The notes: a model not told the origin generated them from the letters alone. Numbered from the stretch's first letter, positions 8,108-17,229 are shown. The stretch: 64,000 nucleotides of DNA from DASUAS01 sp963809795 (GCA_963809795.1 CAWELN010000005.1:106886-170885); one strand, 5' to 3'. Program-made: numbers and translations.

Positions 8108-8245
8108 TCAGAGCATCACCGTCTCGGCCTCGAGGTCGGCGGTCGGTCCGGACGGGTCGCGGCCCGTACCGAGCTCGCGGAACCAGGCGTGGAAGCCGTC
8201 GAGCAGGCTCTCGTCGACCGGCCGCGCGAGCAGCGCCGCGCACAT
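8108..8245 (-). CDS. Hypothetical short reading frame, possible gene remnant
   Basis: A 45-codon frame from an ATG at 8245 with coding-like codon use, containing LLDGFHAWFREL and ending ADLEAETVML. After its TGA the same frame stays open for a further 23 codons (ARLDNAFDLLGRLHAATA), also coding-like. There is no cysteine partner or hairpin at this TGA, so selenocysteine is unlikely. I do not recognise a family. It may be a decayed or truncated gene between the crotonase and the binding protein. Confidence 0.25.
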   Translation of the reverse strand: MCAALLARPVDESLLDGFHAWFRELGTGRDPSGPTADLEAETVML

Positions 8246-8406
8246 GCGGCGGGACTCGCGGCGCGGGACCGCGGTGCCTCCACTGCCGTCACCCCGCCAT
8301 CTCCCATCCGCTGACGGGACAACGTTGGCAGGCGGTGCCAGGATGCCCGGACACGATGCCCGGCACCGACCGACTGGGCCAAGCGCCGGACCGGGGGGTA
8401 CGGGCC

Positions 8407-9708
8407 ATGACCTCGACGAACGACCACCGTCACGGGCGCCCGGTCGGGCGCTCGGTCCGCCGGGCGCTCGCCATCGGCATCGCCGTCGCCACGCTGGTCG
8501 CCACCGCGCTGGTGGCGCCGGGCGCCGCGCAGACCGGCGCCGAGTCGACCGGGGTGACGGCCAAGGAGATCAAGGTCGGGTTCATCTTCTCGAGGGCCGG
8601 GCTCGCCGGCTCCACGTTCGAGAACGCCGCCGACGGGTTCAACGCGCGGGTGAAGGAGGAGAACGCGAAGGGTGGCGTCAACGGACGCAAGATCGTCCCG
8701 GTGATCGCCGACGACAGCGGTTCGACGAACAACCTCGTTGCCGCGCAGGACCTGGTGCAGAACGAGAAGGTCTTCCTCGTCGTCAACAACTCCCCGTTCG
8801 CCTTCCTCGGCTACCGGTTCCTGCTCGACAACGGCGTCCCCATGGTGGGGGGCGGCTTCGACGGCAACGAGTACGGCCAGCCGGGTAACGAGAAGTTGAT
8901 CTCGATCCTCGGCAACAACGCCGCGGTGTATGGCGCGCAGTACACGGGCGGTTTCGTCGACCTGATGAAGAGGGCGGGGGCCAAGAACGTCGGTGTCGTC
9001 GCGTACGGGTCGTCGGCCTCGTCGACCGCGGCGGCGAAGAACCTCCAGAAGTACCCGGTGCCCGACGCGGGACTGAAGGCGGCCTACACGAACACCACCG
9101 TCGACTTCGGCACGACCGACGTCGGACCGCTCGTGCTGGGCATGAAGAACGCCGGTGTGGATGCGGTGTACCTGCCGCTGGTGCTGTCGACGAACCTCGC
9201 AATCGTGCAGACCGCGGCGCAGAACAACCTGAAATTCAAGCTCGCCGTGCTCGCGACCGGGTACGGCCAGGCACTGCTCGACCAACCCGCGGCGCAGACG
9301 ATCGGCCCCGAGGTCCTCCTCGCCCAGGGTTGGGCGCCCGTGGAGGTGAAGAACGCGGCCACCAAGCGGTTCATGTCCGATCTCACCAAGTACACGAGCT
9401 ACCGCGGCGTCCCCGACTTCGGCGTCTACACCGGCTACCTCACCGCCGACCTCATGATCAAGGGCCTCCAGGCCGCGGGGAAGAACCTCACGCGGGACGG
9501 CTTCATCACCGCGACCAAGGGCCTCGGCACCTGGGACGCCGCCGGCCTCGGGTGCCAACCGGTCGACGTGAGCGCGCAGGGCTTCGGCACCGCACCGAAG
9601 ACCGTCTGCAGTTGGTACGTCCGGATCAAGAACGGCAAGTTCGTGCCCTACCCGAACACGAAACCACTCCGCGGGACCCTCATCCCGGCGAGCATCAGTG
9701 GGTCGTGA
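8407..9708 (+). CDS. LivK-type substrate-binding protein (branched-chain amino acid family), orphan
   Basis: A 433-residue extracytoplasmic receptor of the Leu/Ile/Val-binding (Peripla_BP_6) family. An N-terminal signal peptide is seen at about residues 15-43 (Arg-rich start, ALAIGIAVATLVATALVAP, then AAQTG). The mature part begins with VTAKEIKVGFIFS and contains the ligand-cleft style segments NNSPFAFLGYRF and TNTTVDFGTTDVGP. No permease or ATPase gene is adjacent, so it works with a transporter elsewhere or as a sensor. It is clearly paralogous to 44047-45372 along its length. In catabolic actinobacteria such receptors usually bind aromatic, steroid-like or short acids rather than amino acids; the ligand is unknown. 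Confidence 0.88.
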   Translation: MTSTNDHRHGRPVGRSVRRALAIGIAVATLVATALVAPGAAQTGAESTGVTAKEIKVGFIFSRAGLAGSTFENAADGFNARVKEENAKGGVNGRKIVPVIADDSGSTNNLVAAQDLVQNEKVFLVVNNSPFAFLGYRFLLDNGVPMVGGGFDGNEYGQPGNEKLISILGNNAAVYGAQYTGGFVDLMKRAGAKNVGVVAYGSSASSTAAAKNLQKYPVPDAGLKAAYTNTTVDFGTTDVGPLVLGMKNAGVDAVYLPLVLSTNLAIVQTAAQNNLKFKLAVLATGYGQALLDQPAAQTIGPEVLLAQGWAPVEVKNAATKRFMSDLTKYTSYRGVPDFGVYTGYLTADLMIKGLQAAGKNLTRDGFITATKGLGTWDAAGLGCQPVDVSAQGFGTAPKTVCSWYVRIKNGKFVPYPNTKPLRGTLIPASISGS

Positions 9709-9711
9709 CCC

Positions 9712-10379
9712 TCACTGCCGGCAGTAGCGCAGGAACAGGAACCCGTCGTCGTCGACGAAGCCGTGTTCCAGCTCCCACAGTGCCGGGCTGGCCTCGGGCC
9801 CGTGCGCGACGCGCGCGGAGTCGCCGGCGATGACGCGGGGCGCGATGGTCACGAAGAACTCGTCGACGAGGCCGGCGCGGCGAGGAGACCGGCGAGCGTG
9901 GGGCCGCCCTCCGCCACCAGCACCTGACCGGCGAGCGCGGTCGTGACCGCGTCGAGGTCGACAAACTCGCCGTCGCCCGCGCGCAGCTCGGGCACGCCCT
10001 CGGGCACCGGGCCCACGCTGGTCGGAAGCACGAGGGTCGCCCGCCCCGACGCGAACAGGTCGGGGGCGCCGCTCACGTCGGCGGTGTCGGACACCACATA
10101 CAGCTGGAGCGGCGGATCGGGCGCGTGGTAGTGCTCGGCGATCACCGTGCCCAGGCCCACGAGCACGCCGTCGGCTCCGCCCCGAAGCGCGGCGAAGACC
10201 GCGTGGTCGTCGCGGTTGCCGAGCCCGCCGGACATGCCGGCCACCGCGGTGCCGCCGTCGACCGACGTGATCATGTTGAGGCGCACGAAGGCGCGGTCGG
10301 TCGGGCGGGAGTCGGGCAACGCCACGTGCTCGGCCACCACCGAGTCGGGAGTGGGGCCGGTTTCGTCGAGGATGCGCAC
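9712..10379 (-). CDS. RibD C-terminal/dihydrofolate-reductase-fold reductase, one frame break
   Basis: The first 170 codons from 10379 read as a RibD_C pyrimidine-reductase-like protein: FVRLNMITSVDGG, GADGVLVGLGTV and the C-terminal NADPH-binding VLVAEGGPTLAG. The frame then shifts near 9875; the expected continuation LVDEFFVTIAPRVIAGD and LWELEHGFVDDDGFLFLRYCRQ is found one frame over and ends at 9712. Joined length (about 220 residues) is normal for the family, so a single-base error or a recent mutation is likely. It is convergent with the binding protein (3-bp gap) and 9 bp downstream of the membrane hydroxylase. Confidence 0.78.
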
Positions 10380-10388
10380 CGCCTCACC

Positions 10389-11222
10389 CTACGAGACGTT
10401 GGTGATGGGTGCCTTCGCCGCGCGCGTGAACGGGTAGGCGAGGTGCCGCAGGTACCCGTCGGCAGGGACCGGTGACCGCGTGCCGAAGGCGACCGGTCGC
10501 CGGTCTTTCGGCAGGTAGGCGGTGCCGAAGATCTTGTCGACGACCGGGAGCCCGAAGTTCTTGTCGCGCGCATCGTCGTCGATCGCATGGTGCCAGTGGT
10601 GCCACTCGGGCGTGTTGATCACCCAGCGCAGGCCGGGGAAGCGCAGCCGCACGTTGGCGTGCTGGAACAGCGCGAGCAGCGTGATGAACACCGCCACCCC
10701 ACCGAACACGCCGGCGCCGTAGCCGAGCAGGAACAGCGGGAACACCGTGAACGCCTGGGTGAAGGCCTGGTCGAACGGGTGGAGCCGGCCCGACGCGACC
10801 CAGTCCATCTGCTCGATGCTGTGGTGCACGGAGTGGAACCGCCACAGGAACGGCACCTGGTGGGTGAGGCGGTGACCCCAGTAGTTGCCGACCGCGACCA
10901 GCGCCACCGCCAGCCCCACCGCGACCTCCGTGGGCAGCGCGCCCACCAGGTCGAAGCGTCGGATCCAGAACACCGGGATGGCGGCGACGACGACCAGCGC
11001 GACCACCGCCACCGCGGTCACCGCGCCGTTCACCAGGATGTGGGTCAGGTCGGTGAGCAAGCCGGTGCGGAACACGCGCTGCTTGCGGAAGGCGAACAGC
11101 TTCTCCAGCGGGACGAACACCACGAAGAGGAGGGCGATCCCGATGGCGGCGCCGCCCCGGAGCACGAGCGCGAACACGACCGCGGCGGCGAAGGTCAGGA
11201 CGGTGACCCTCCGGCTGGTCAT
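10389..11222 (-). CDS. Sterol desaturase/fatty acid hydroxylase family membrane protein
   Basis: A 277-residue integral membrane di-iron oxygenase. The histidine boxes HRLTH (117-121), HSVHH (130-134) and HHWHH (208-212) are all present, with hydrophobic spans at about residues 8-40, 63-85, 98-113 and 153-186. These enzymes hydroxylate or desaturate fatty acids, sterols or carotenoids using O2. The ATG at 11222 is preferred; a longer frame to 11363 would translate an intergenic repeat and palindrome, and gives a poor N-terminus. The substrate is not predictable. Confidence 0.87.
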   Translation of the reverse strand: MTSRRVTVLTFAAAVVFALVLRGGAAIGIALLFVVFVPLEKLFAFRKQRVFRTGLLTDLTHILVNGAVTAVAVVALVVVAAIPVFWIRRFDLVGALPTEVAVGLAVALVAVGNYWGHRLTHQVPFLWRFHSVHHSIEQMDWVASGRLHPFDQAFTQAFTVFPLFLLGYGAGVFGGVAVFITLLALFQHANVRLRFPGLRWVINTPEWHHWHHAIDDDARDKNFGLPVVDKIFGTAYLPKDRRPVAFGTRSPVPADGYLRHLAYPFTRAAKAPITNVS

Positions 11223-11271
11223 GACCACAGTCTCCTCTGCCGGTGTGAGATCGGTGCTCCGCCAGTGTGAT

Positions 11272-11285
11272 GGGTTCGCGAACCC
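11272..11285. promoter_or_regulatory. Perfect 14-bp palindrome GGGTTCGCGAACCC
   Basis: The sequence equals its own reverse complement and lies in the 190-bp gap between divergent genes 11222(-) and 11413(+). It is 50 bp before the hydroxylase start. It could be a dimer-binding operator. Chance occurrence in GC-rich DNA is less likely for 14 perfect bases but not excluded. Confidence 0.35.
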
Positions 11286-11312
11286 GCCTCGACAGGGTCG
11301 GGAGCCCTGGAG

Positions 11313-11362
11313 AGAAGAAGCGGAGCCGTTGCCGGAGGCGGGCGGCGCAGCGGATTCGACCA
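11313..11362 (+). repeat. Intergenic repeat, copy 1
   Basis: On the minus strand this copy starts ATGGTCGAATCCGCTGCGCC and runs about 50 bp. A second copy lies at 21117-21169 in the plus orientation, starting ATGGTCGATTCTGCTCCGCC. The two share CGGAGCC, GCCGGAGG-like and CGACCAT blocks with a few small gaps. Both occupy non-coding gaps. Confidence 0.5.
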
Positions 11363-11412
11363 TCGGATCGCTAATCTCCGGTCATCAATCCGTCGTCTCG
11401 GGGGGAACTCGA

Positions 11413-12390
11413 GTGGTACAGGCCGTCCAGAGCACGATCCAGTTCCCGTACAAGCGGTCGCTGGGTCCCGTCGTCGGGGCGTTCATGACCGCCCTGACCG
11501 ACCGCCGGATCATCGGGATCCGCAGCGGCGACCGGGTGATCGTCCCGCCCCTGGAGTGGGACCCCGAGACCGCGGAGGAGCTGGCGCACGACTTCGTCGA
11601 CGTCGGCCCCGCGGGCCGGGTCACCTCGTGGTCGTGGGTGGCCTCGCCCACCGTCCAGCACCCGCTCGACCACCCGTTCGCCTTCGCCCTGATCCAGCTC
11701 GACGGCGCCGACACGTCGTTCCTGCACGCGGTGGACGCCGGGTCCATCGACGCGATGAGCACCGGCATGCGGGTCGCACCGCGCTGGCGCGCCGCCCGCA
11801 TCGGCCACATCACCGACATCGAGGCGTTCGTGCCCGGTGAGGACCCGGTGGTCTCCGCCGACGACGGCGGGCCCGCCGAGGAGCCGGTGACGATGATGGA
11901 CTACAACGCGTCGATCACCTACACCCTGCCGGTCACGCCGAACGCGGCACGGGCCGAGCAGGCCAACGAAGAGGGCCGCTTCATCGGCCTGCAGTGCCCG
12001 GTGTGCGGGCGCACCTACACCGGCGGCCGCGGCTACTGCCCGGTCGACAGCGTGCCGCTCGGCCCCGAGCACGAGGTCGAGCTGCCGCAGCAAGGCACGA
12101 TCACCAACTACACGATCATCACGCCGGTGCAGTACCCGGGCCAGACGGAGACCGAGCCGTTCGCCCGCGTGCACGTGTGGCTCGACGACACCGATGTCGT
12201 GCTCGGCTACCAACCCCTGCTCGACACGCCCAACGACGACGTCCGCATCGGGATGCGGGTGTCGGCGGTGTGGGCGTCGGAGGCGGAGCTGCAGGACCTC
12301 GCCTCGAACGCCGAAGGCCGGCTTCTCGGCTGGATGCCCACCGGTGAGCCCGACGTGAACGACCCCGACCTCGTGGACAGGATCCAATGA
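11413..12390 (+). CDS. Tandem OB-fold DUF35/ChsH2-like protein
   Basis: A 325-residue protein with two similar halves. The C-terminal half has the DUF35 zinc-ribbon (Cys195, Cys198, Cys209 in CPVCGRTYTGGRGYCP) followed by an OB-fold; the N-terminal half has the OB-fold pattern (VGAFMTALTDRR, VTSWSWVA) without the zinc cysteines. DUF35 proteins act with thiolase-like proteins, as in the Ltp2-ChsH2 retro-aldolase of steroid side-chain breakdown. The next two genes are thiolase-like and overlap in order (ATGA, GTGA), so a complex is likely. GTG 11413 follows GGGGGAA. Confidence 0.82.
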   Translation: MVQAVQSTIQFPYKRSLGPVVGAFMTALTDRRIIGIRSGDRVIVPPLEWDPETAEELAHDFVDVGPAGRVTSWSWVASPTVQHPLDHPFAFALIQLDGADTSFLHAVDAGSIDAMSTGMRVAPRWRAARIGHITDIEAFVPGEDPVVSADDGGPAEEPVTMMDYNASITYTLPVTPNAARAEQANEEGRFIGLQCPVCGRTYTGGRGYCPVDSVPLGPEHEVELPQQGTITNYTIITPVQYPGQTETEPFARVHVWLDDTDVVLGYQPLLDTPNDDVRIGMRVSAVWASEAELQDLASNAEGRLLGWMPTGEPDVNDPDLVDRIQ

Positions 12391-13457
12391 TGCCCAGCTC
12401 CGACGACATCGCCCTCATCGGCTGGTCGGTCTCGCCGATGGTGCGCAGCACCGACAAGACCGAAGCCCAGATGCTCCTCGAGGTGATCACCGGCGCGGTC
12501 GGGAACGCCGGGATCACCCGCCGCGACGTCGACTTCACCTGCGCGGGGAGCTGCGACTACGTGGCCGGCCAGGCGTTCTCGTTCGTGCAGAACATCGACG
12601 CCATCGGCGCGTGGCCGCCGAAGCGCGACTCGCACGTGGAGATGGACGGCGCGTGGGCGCTGTACGAGGCCTGGCTCCGGCTGCAGCTCGGCGACATCGA
12701 CGTCGCGGTGGCGATGGGGTCCGGTCGCTCGTCGACCGCCGACCCGGCGCTCATCTACCCGATGGAGATGGACCCGTACTACCTCGCACCACTGGGCACC
12801 GACGCGGCGTCGTTCGCCGCGCTGCAGGCGCGCGCGCTCATCGATGCGGGCAAGGTCACCGAGCGGCAGATGGCCGAGGTCGCGGCCCGGGCCCGGCGCG
12901 ACGCCACGGGGAACCCGAACGCGCAGGTGAGCGGCGACTTCGACGTCGACACGCTGCTCGCCGAGGACTACGTGCGGTCGCCGTTGCGCCGGCACGACCT
13001 CCCACCCATCACCGACGGCGCGTGCGCGGTCGTCATCGCCCGCGCCGACAAGGCCCGGGAGCTGTGCGACAACCCGGTGTGGATCTCCGGGTTCGCGCAC
13101 GCCAGCGAGCTGCACTACCCGGGGATGCGCGACCTCACGTCGTCGCCGTCGACCACGCTGGCGGCCAAGGCCGCAGGGCTGGAAGAGGCGCCGGTCGACG
13201 TGGCCGAGCTGCAGAGCGCGTTCACGCACGAAGAGCCGCTTCTCGTCGAGGCACTCGGCCTGGGTGCCGACGTGCCGGTGAACCCGTCGGGCGGCCCGCT
13301 CGCCGCCAACCCGATCATGGCCACCGGGCTCGTGCGCATCACCGAGGCCGCCAACGAGATCCGCGACCGCGGCCGGCAACGCACACTCGCGCACTCGACG
13401 TCGGGACCGTGCCTGCAGCAGAACCTGGTCTGCATCCTCGAGGGGGGATCCAAGTGA
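12387..13457 (+). CDS. Thiolase-like protein (SCP-x/Ltp type)
   Basis: A 356-residue thiolase-superfamily protein. It lacks an evident nucleophilic Cys in the N-terminal active-site position (the region reads SHVEMDGAWALYEAWLRL), but has the C-terminal ELQSAFTHEE and NPSGGPLAANPIMATG blocks. This pattern resembles non-thiolytic lipid-transfer aldolases (Ltp2-like) rather than thiolases. It starts in an ATGA overlap with the DUF35 protein and ends in a GTGA overlap with a second thiolase-like gene. Carbon-carbon bond cleavage of a CoA thioester is inferred from context. Confidence 0.82.
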   Translation: MMPSSDDIALIGWSVSPMVRSTDKTEAQMLLEVITGAVGNAGITRRDVDFTCAGSCDYVAGQAFSFVQNIDAIGAWPPKRDSHVEMDGAWALYEAWLRLQLGDIDVAVAMGSGRSSTADPALIYPMEMDPYYLAPLGTDAASFAALQARALIDAGKVTERQMAEVAARARRDATGNPNAQVSGDFDVDTLLAEDYVRSPLRRHDLPPITDGACAVVIARADKARELCDNPVWISGFAHASELHYPGMRDLTSSPSTTLAAKAAGLEEAPVDVAELQSAFTHEEPLLVEALGLGADVPVNPSGGPLAANPIMATGLVRITEAANEIRDRGRQRTLAHSTSGPCLQQNLVCILEGGSK

Positions 13458-14623
13458 GCCACCAGCCGTGCGCCATCGTCGGCATCGGCCAGACGCATCA
13501 CAAGAAGGCGCGTCGCGACGTGTCGTACGCGGGCCTGGCCCGGGAGGCGGCGATCCGCGCGCTCGACGACGCCCACATGACGTGGAGCGACATCGACGCA
13601 GTGGTGGTCGGCAAGGCGCCCGACCTCTTCGAGGGCGTCATGAAGCCCGAGCTGTACCTCACCGACGCGCTGGGCGCCACGGGCAAGCCGATGTTCCGCG
13701 TGCACACCGCCGGTTCGGTCGGCGGCACGACCGGCATCGTCGCGTCGCACCACGTCGAGACCGGGCGTCACCAGCGCGTGCTCGCGGTCGCGCTGGAGAA
13801 GCAGTCGGAGGGCAACGCGCAGTTCGCGCTCGGTTCGGGACGCGGGGCGTCGATCGGCGCCGGCGGCGCGTTCGCGCCCTACATGCGGCTCTACATGAAG
13901 CGCACCGGCGCCCCCGACGACATCGGGCCGATGGTCGCGGTCAAGGACCGTCAGAACGCGATGAAGAACCCGTATGCGCACCTGAAGCTGGCCGACATCT
14001 CGCTCGAGACCGTGAAGGCGTCGCCGATGATGTGGGACCCGGTGCGCTTCCTCGAGTCGTGCCCGTCGTCGGACGGCGCGTGCGCGGTGGTCTTCACCGA
14101 CGAGGAGGGCGGGAAGGCCGCGGCGGCCGACGGCCGTCCCCCGGCATGGATCCTCGGGTCGGCGGTGCGCTCGGAGCCGTCGTCGTTCCCGGGCCGCGAC
14201 CCGGTACGTCCGCAGGGCGCGGTCGACTGCGCGGCCGACGTGTTCGCGCAAGCCGGCATCACCGACCCGCTCGGGCAGATCGACTGCGCCGAGCTCTACG
14301 TGCCGTTCAGCTGGTACGAGCCGATGTGGCTCGAGGCGCACGACATCGCCGGGCCCACCGAGGGCTGGAAGATGGTCGAGCGGGGCGACACCGCGCTCGA
14401 CGGCTCGTTCCCGGTGAACATGTCGGGCGGCGTGCTGTCGTCGAACCCGATCGGCGCGTCGGGCCTGCTGCGGTTCGCGGAGGCGGCGCTGCAGGTGCGC
14501 GGGATGGCCGGTGAGCACCAGGTCGACGGGGCCGAGGTGGCGCTGGCGCAGGCCTACGGTGCGTCCGCGCAGTACTTCTCGATGTGGGTGGTGGCGAGCT
14601 CGCTCGACCCGTTCGCCGACTGA
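13454..14623 (+). CDS. Thiolase-like protein (SCP-x/Ltp type)
   Basis: A 389-residue thiolase-superfamily protein starting at GTG 13454, overlapping the upstream stop. Features include AIVGIGQTHHKK at the N-terminus, the dimer region VHTAGSVGGTTGI where a thiolase would have its cysteine (here Ser/Thr/Gly), CPSSDGACAVVF, and NMSGGVLSSNPIGASG at the C-terminus. It probably pairs with the 356-residue protein as a heteromer with the DUF35 chain. Steroid or isoprenoid side-chain shortening is one candidate role. The operon ends at a strong hairpin at 14629-14660. Confidence 0.83.
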   Translation: MSHQPCAIVGIGQTHHKKARRDVSYAGLAREAAIRALDDAHMTWSDIDAVVVGKAPDLFEGVMKPELYLTDALGATGKPMFRVHTAGSVGGTTGIVASHHVETGRHQRVLAVALEKQSEGNAQFALGSGRGASIGAGGAFAPYMRLYMKRTGAPDDIGPMVAVKDRQNAMKNPYAHLKLADISLETVKASPMMWDPVRFLESCPSSDGACAVVFTDEEGGKAAAADGRPPAWILGSAVRSEPSSFPGRDPVRPQGAVDCAADVFAQAGITDPLGQIDCAELYVPFSWYEPMWLEAHDIAGPTEGWKMVERGDTALDGSFPVNMSGGVLSSNPIGASGLLRFAEAALQVRGMAGEHQVDGAEVALAQAYGASAQYFSMWVVASSLDPFAD

Positions 14624-14628
14624 TCCGG

Positions 14629-14660
14629 CGCGCGTTTCGCCGCCTGCGGTGAACCGCGCG
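14629..14660. terminator. Terminator-like hairpin between convergent genes
   Basis: A 14-bp stem (14629-14642 with 14647-14660) with one mismatch and one G-T pair, loop CCTG. It lies 6 bp after the stop of the thiolase-like gene and 23 bp before the stop of the convergent amidohydrolase, so it can serve both strands. No clear T-run follows. Confidence 0.55.
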
Positions 14661-14682
14661 CACCTTCAGCGCGTCAACTGGG

Positions 14683-15873
14683 TCAAGCGGGAAGCGGGAT
14701 GTCGTAGAGGCGGGCGGCGTTGAGACCCATGATGCCGGCGACGTCGTCGTCACCCACGCCGTCGAGCGCGGCGTCGGCGTGCTGGAGGCCGTCGGGGTAC
14801 ACGCACGTCGGGTGGGGGAAGTCGGTCTCGAACAGGAGGTGGTCGGCGCCCACGCTCTCGATCGCCTCCGCGATCCCGGCGCGCTCGAACCAGAAGCACG
14901 AGTGGATCTGGCGGCGGAAGTAGTCCGACGGCGCCATCGAGAGGTTGTCCATCGACCCCGGCGTCATCTCGCCCGCCTGGTAGTCGAGCGCCTTGAGCAG
15001 GAAGGGGATCCACCCGACTCCACTCTCCACCGACACGACCTGCAGCTCGGGGAAGCGCTCGAGCACGCCGCTGTAGATGATGTTGCCGATCACGCCCGCG
15101 TTGTTGAGGTACATCATCGCCGAGCCCAGCCCGAGCTTCTGGTCCCCGTTGAGCGACGGCCACGGCACCGAGCCGAACCACGACAACGACGACTCGCTGG
15201 CGCCGATGTGGAAGTTGAGCGGGAGGCCGAGCCCGCTCACGGCTTCCCACATCGGGTTCCAGTGCTCGTCGCCGAGATCGGGCAGGCCGTGGTCGTGCGG
15301 CGCGGTGGTGGTGTTCACGCCGCGCAGCCCGAGGGTGGCCATGCGCTCGATCTCGCGCACCGCCAGGTCGAGGTCCCACCACGGCACGATCCCCATGGGG
15401 AAGAGCCGTTGACCGGACCGGTCCTGGATCTCGGCCATGGCGTCGTTGTAGAGCTCGACCGAAAGGAGGCGGAGGGTCTCGTCGCCGATGTCCCGGAACT
15501 TCTGGCCGCCGAACCCGACGGTGTTGGGGTACACGATCTGCGCCCAGATCCCCTGCTCGTCCATGAGCGCCACGCGCGCGTCGACGTCGTACGCCGCGGG
15601 GTGCACGTCCTCGATGTTCCACTGGAAGAACGTCGTGCCGGGGACCTTCACGCCGTCGGCCCCGACGACGCCGGACGCGCCGGCGCGCGAGAGCGCCTTG
15701 CCGTCCATCGTCCACGTCGGGACGCCGTCGACGTCGTGCACCTGCGGTACCCGGTCCTCGTAGCCCTTGGGGGCGCGGGCGGTCCAGAGGTCGTGGGGCT
15801 CGGTGAGGTGCGTGTCGGCGTCGATGATGCAGAGGCCGTCGAACCGGGAGTGCGTCATCACGCCATTGTGCAT
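14683..15873 (-). CDS. Amidohydrolase family protein (amidohydrolase_2 type)
   Basis: A 396-residue TIM-barrel metal hydrolase/decarboxylase of the ACMSD-related group. The N-terminal metal motif is IDADTHLTEP, later VGWIPFLLKALDY and the C-terminal metal Asp in LFETDFPHPT. Such proteins are abundant in actinobacterial catabolic clusters and act as hydrolases or decarboxylases of cyclic or aromatic acids. A start at 15858 (MTHSRF) is about as likely as 15873. It is 4 bp downstream of the MaoC-type gene, so they form a pair. It is similar in design to 41890-43083. Confidence 0.85.
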   Translation of the reverse strand: MHNGVMTHSRFDGLCIIDADTHLTEPHDLWTARAPKGYEDRVPQVHDVDGVPTWTMDGKALSRAGASGVVGADGVKVPGTTFFQWNIEDVHPAAYDVDARVALMDEQGIWAQIVYPNTVGFGGQKFRDIGDETLRLLSVELYNDAMAEIQDRSGQRLFPMGIVPWWDLDLAVREIERMATLGLRGVNTTTAPHDHGLPDLGDEHWNPMWEAVSGLGLPLNFHIGASESSLSWFGSVPWPSLNGDQKLGLGSAMMYLNNAGVIGNIIYSGVLERFPELQVVSVESGVGWIPFLLKALDYQAGEMTPGSMDNLSMAPSDYFRRQIHSCFWFERAGIAEAIESVGADHLLFETDFPHPTCVYPDGLQHADAALDGVGDDDVAGIMGLNAARLYDIPLPA

Positions 15874-15877
15874 CCGG

Positions 15878-17197
15878 TCACCGGCTTGCGCCCCGCTGCG
15901 CCTTCAGCTCGTTGTGGCGGGCGAACATGCTCGCCGCCTGCCGTTCCAGGTCGACGGGCCGGGGCGGCATCGGCGGCAGGCCCGCCTCCCGCGACGGCAA
16001 CGACACCGACGCGGTCCCGTAGGCGGTCTCGACGTCGCGCTGGTTCACCATCGCGAGCTTGAGGTCGACCAGACGGCGGCCGCCCTCGACGCGCTTGTCG
16101 ACCACCTCGCCCGACAGGAACTGCGTGTCGCCCTGGTAGTTGAACTTGCGGATCGAGTCGCTCATCTTCTCGATGAAGGCGTCGTCGCCGGCCCAGTCGG
16201 CGACGTGGTGGTAGAACCACGACTGCCGCAACACGCCGTAGTCGTACGCGAGCGGGTTGCCGATCGCCTTGGCCCACTGCGAGTCCCAGTGCACGCGCTG
16301 CGCGACGTCCCAGACGCCGTGCTCGTTCTTGATGTAGAAGGGCGCGATGCGTCGCCGGTTCTTGTAGCCCACGCGCGACGACCGCAGCCCGTAGGGGACG
16401 AAGCCGTAGCCGCCGGCGTGGAAGGCGATGATCTCGGTGACGGTGAGCGGACCCTTCACCATGGGCGGTAGCGCGTCGCCGACGCTCACGTCCTCCCAGT
16501 AGCGCGGCTCGGCGCCGCGCGCTCGCTCCGACTCGTAGATGGCGTCGATGCGCTCGTAGTCGTCGTCGGTGTAGTGCGCGGGTTCGATCTCGGCGTACTT
16601 GCCCCGCGTGCGCGCCTCCTTGCGCTCGGTCAGCACCCGCAGGATGTGGTACACGCCGAGCACCTCGCCGAACTGGTCGAGGGCGACGCTGCGGGCGACC
16701 TGCACCGACGACCGGCCTGCGAACTCCGACTTCTTGACCTCGAGCGACTCCTCGCCGGAGAACGAGTAGATGCGGTCGCCGGGCCGGAGCGGCCGGTACC
16801 AGTCCCACGAGCCGCCGGACACGAACACGTGCACGCCGCGGAACATCCCCTTCGTCTGCTTCTTGATCTCGTCGGGGATCGGGTCGCCGAGCATGGGCGT
16901 CTTGACGTGGCCCATCATCGTGCCGTGCCCGATCTGGGTGCCCCAGCGGGTGGCCGGGCCGTACTCCTCGTCGGTGTACAGCGGGTTGTCGTCGCCCACG
17001 CCCAGCGCCCAGTTGCGGATCGCGTCCGGCGTCGCCACCGAGTAGAGCTCGCGCTGGCGACTGGCGGTGTCGAGACCGATCAGCAACCGGGCCCGTTCGA
17101 GGTCCTCGTCGGTGAGGCGGTACTGCAGCGCACGCTCGAACTCGGCTTCGAGCTCGTCCGAGACCTGGAGGGATTCGGCGGGGGCGTCGTCGGCCAT
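15878..17197 (-). CDS. MaoC/FAS1-like dehydratase, double-hotdog
   Basis: A 439-residue protein with two hotdog regions. The N-terminal half reads DAIRNWALGVGDDNPLYTDEEY and GHGTMMGHVK, a MaoC_dehydrat_N pattern; the C-terminal half has GPLTVTEIIAFHAGGYGF and WDSQWAKAIGNPLAYDYG. Such enzymes hydrate enoyl-CoA esters in fatty acid and steroid side-chain degradation. The ATG at 17197 has AGGAGCAG upstream. It heads an operon with the amidohydrolase and diverges from the AttH-like gene; the 135-bp gap holds motif copy 3. Confidence 0.83.
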   Translation of the reverse strand: MADDAPAESLQVSDELEAEFERALQYRLTDEDLERARLLIGLDTASRQRELYSVATPDAIRNWALGVGDDNPLYTDEEYGPATRWGTQIGHGTMMGHVKTPMLGDPIPDEIKKQTKGMFRGVHVFVSGGSWDWYRPLRPGDRIYSFSGEESLEVKKSEFAGRSSVQVARSVALDQFGEVLGVYHILRVLTERKEARTRGKYAEIEPAHYTDDDYERIDAIYESERARGAEPRYWEDVSVGDALPPMVKGPLTVTEIIAFHAGGYGFVPYGLRSSRVGYKNRRRIAPFYIKNEHGVWDVAQRVHWDSQWAKAIGNPLAYDYGVLRQSWFYHHVADWAGDDAFIEKMSDSIRKFNYQGDTQFLSGEVVDKRVEGGRRLVDLKLAMVNQRDVETAYGTASVSLPSREAGLPPMPPRPVDLERQAASMFARHNELKAQRGASR

Positions 17198-17229
17198 GGC
17201 ACTGCTCCTGGGCTCGTCGGCGGAGATGC

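Noticed and set aside
8108..8245. Selenocysteine at the TGA that ends the 45-codon frame
   Set aside because: Coding-like sequence continues after the TGA, but there is no Cys/Sec motif and no hairpin with a GGT loop at the right distance.
10389..11363. Longer start of the membrane hydroxylase at 11363
   Set aside because: It would translate the intergenic repeat and the 14-bp palindrome and add a hydrophilic leader foreign to the family.
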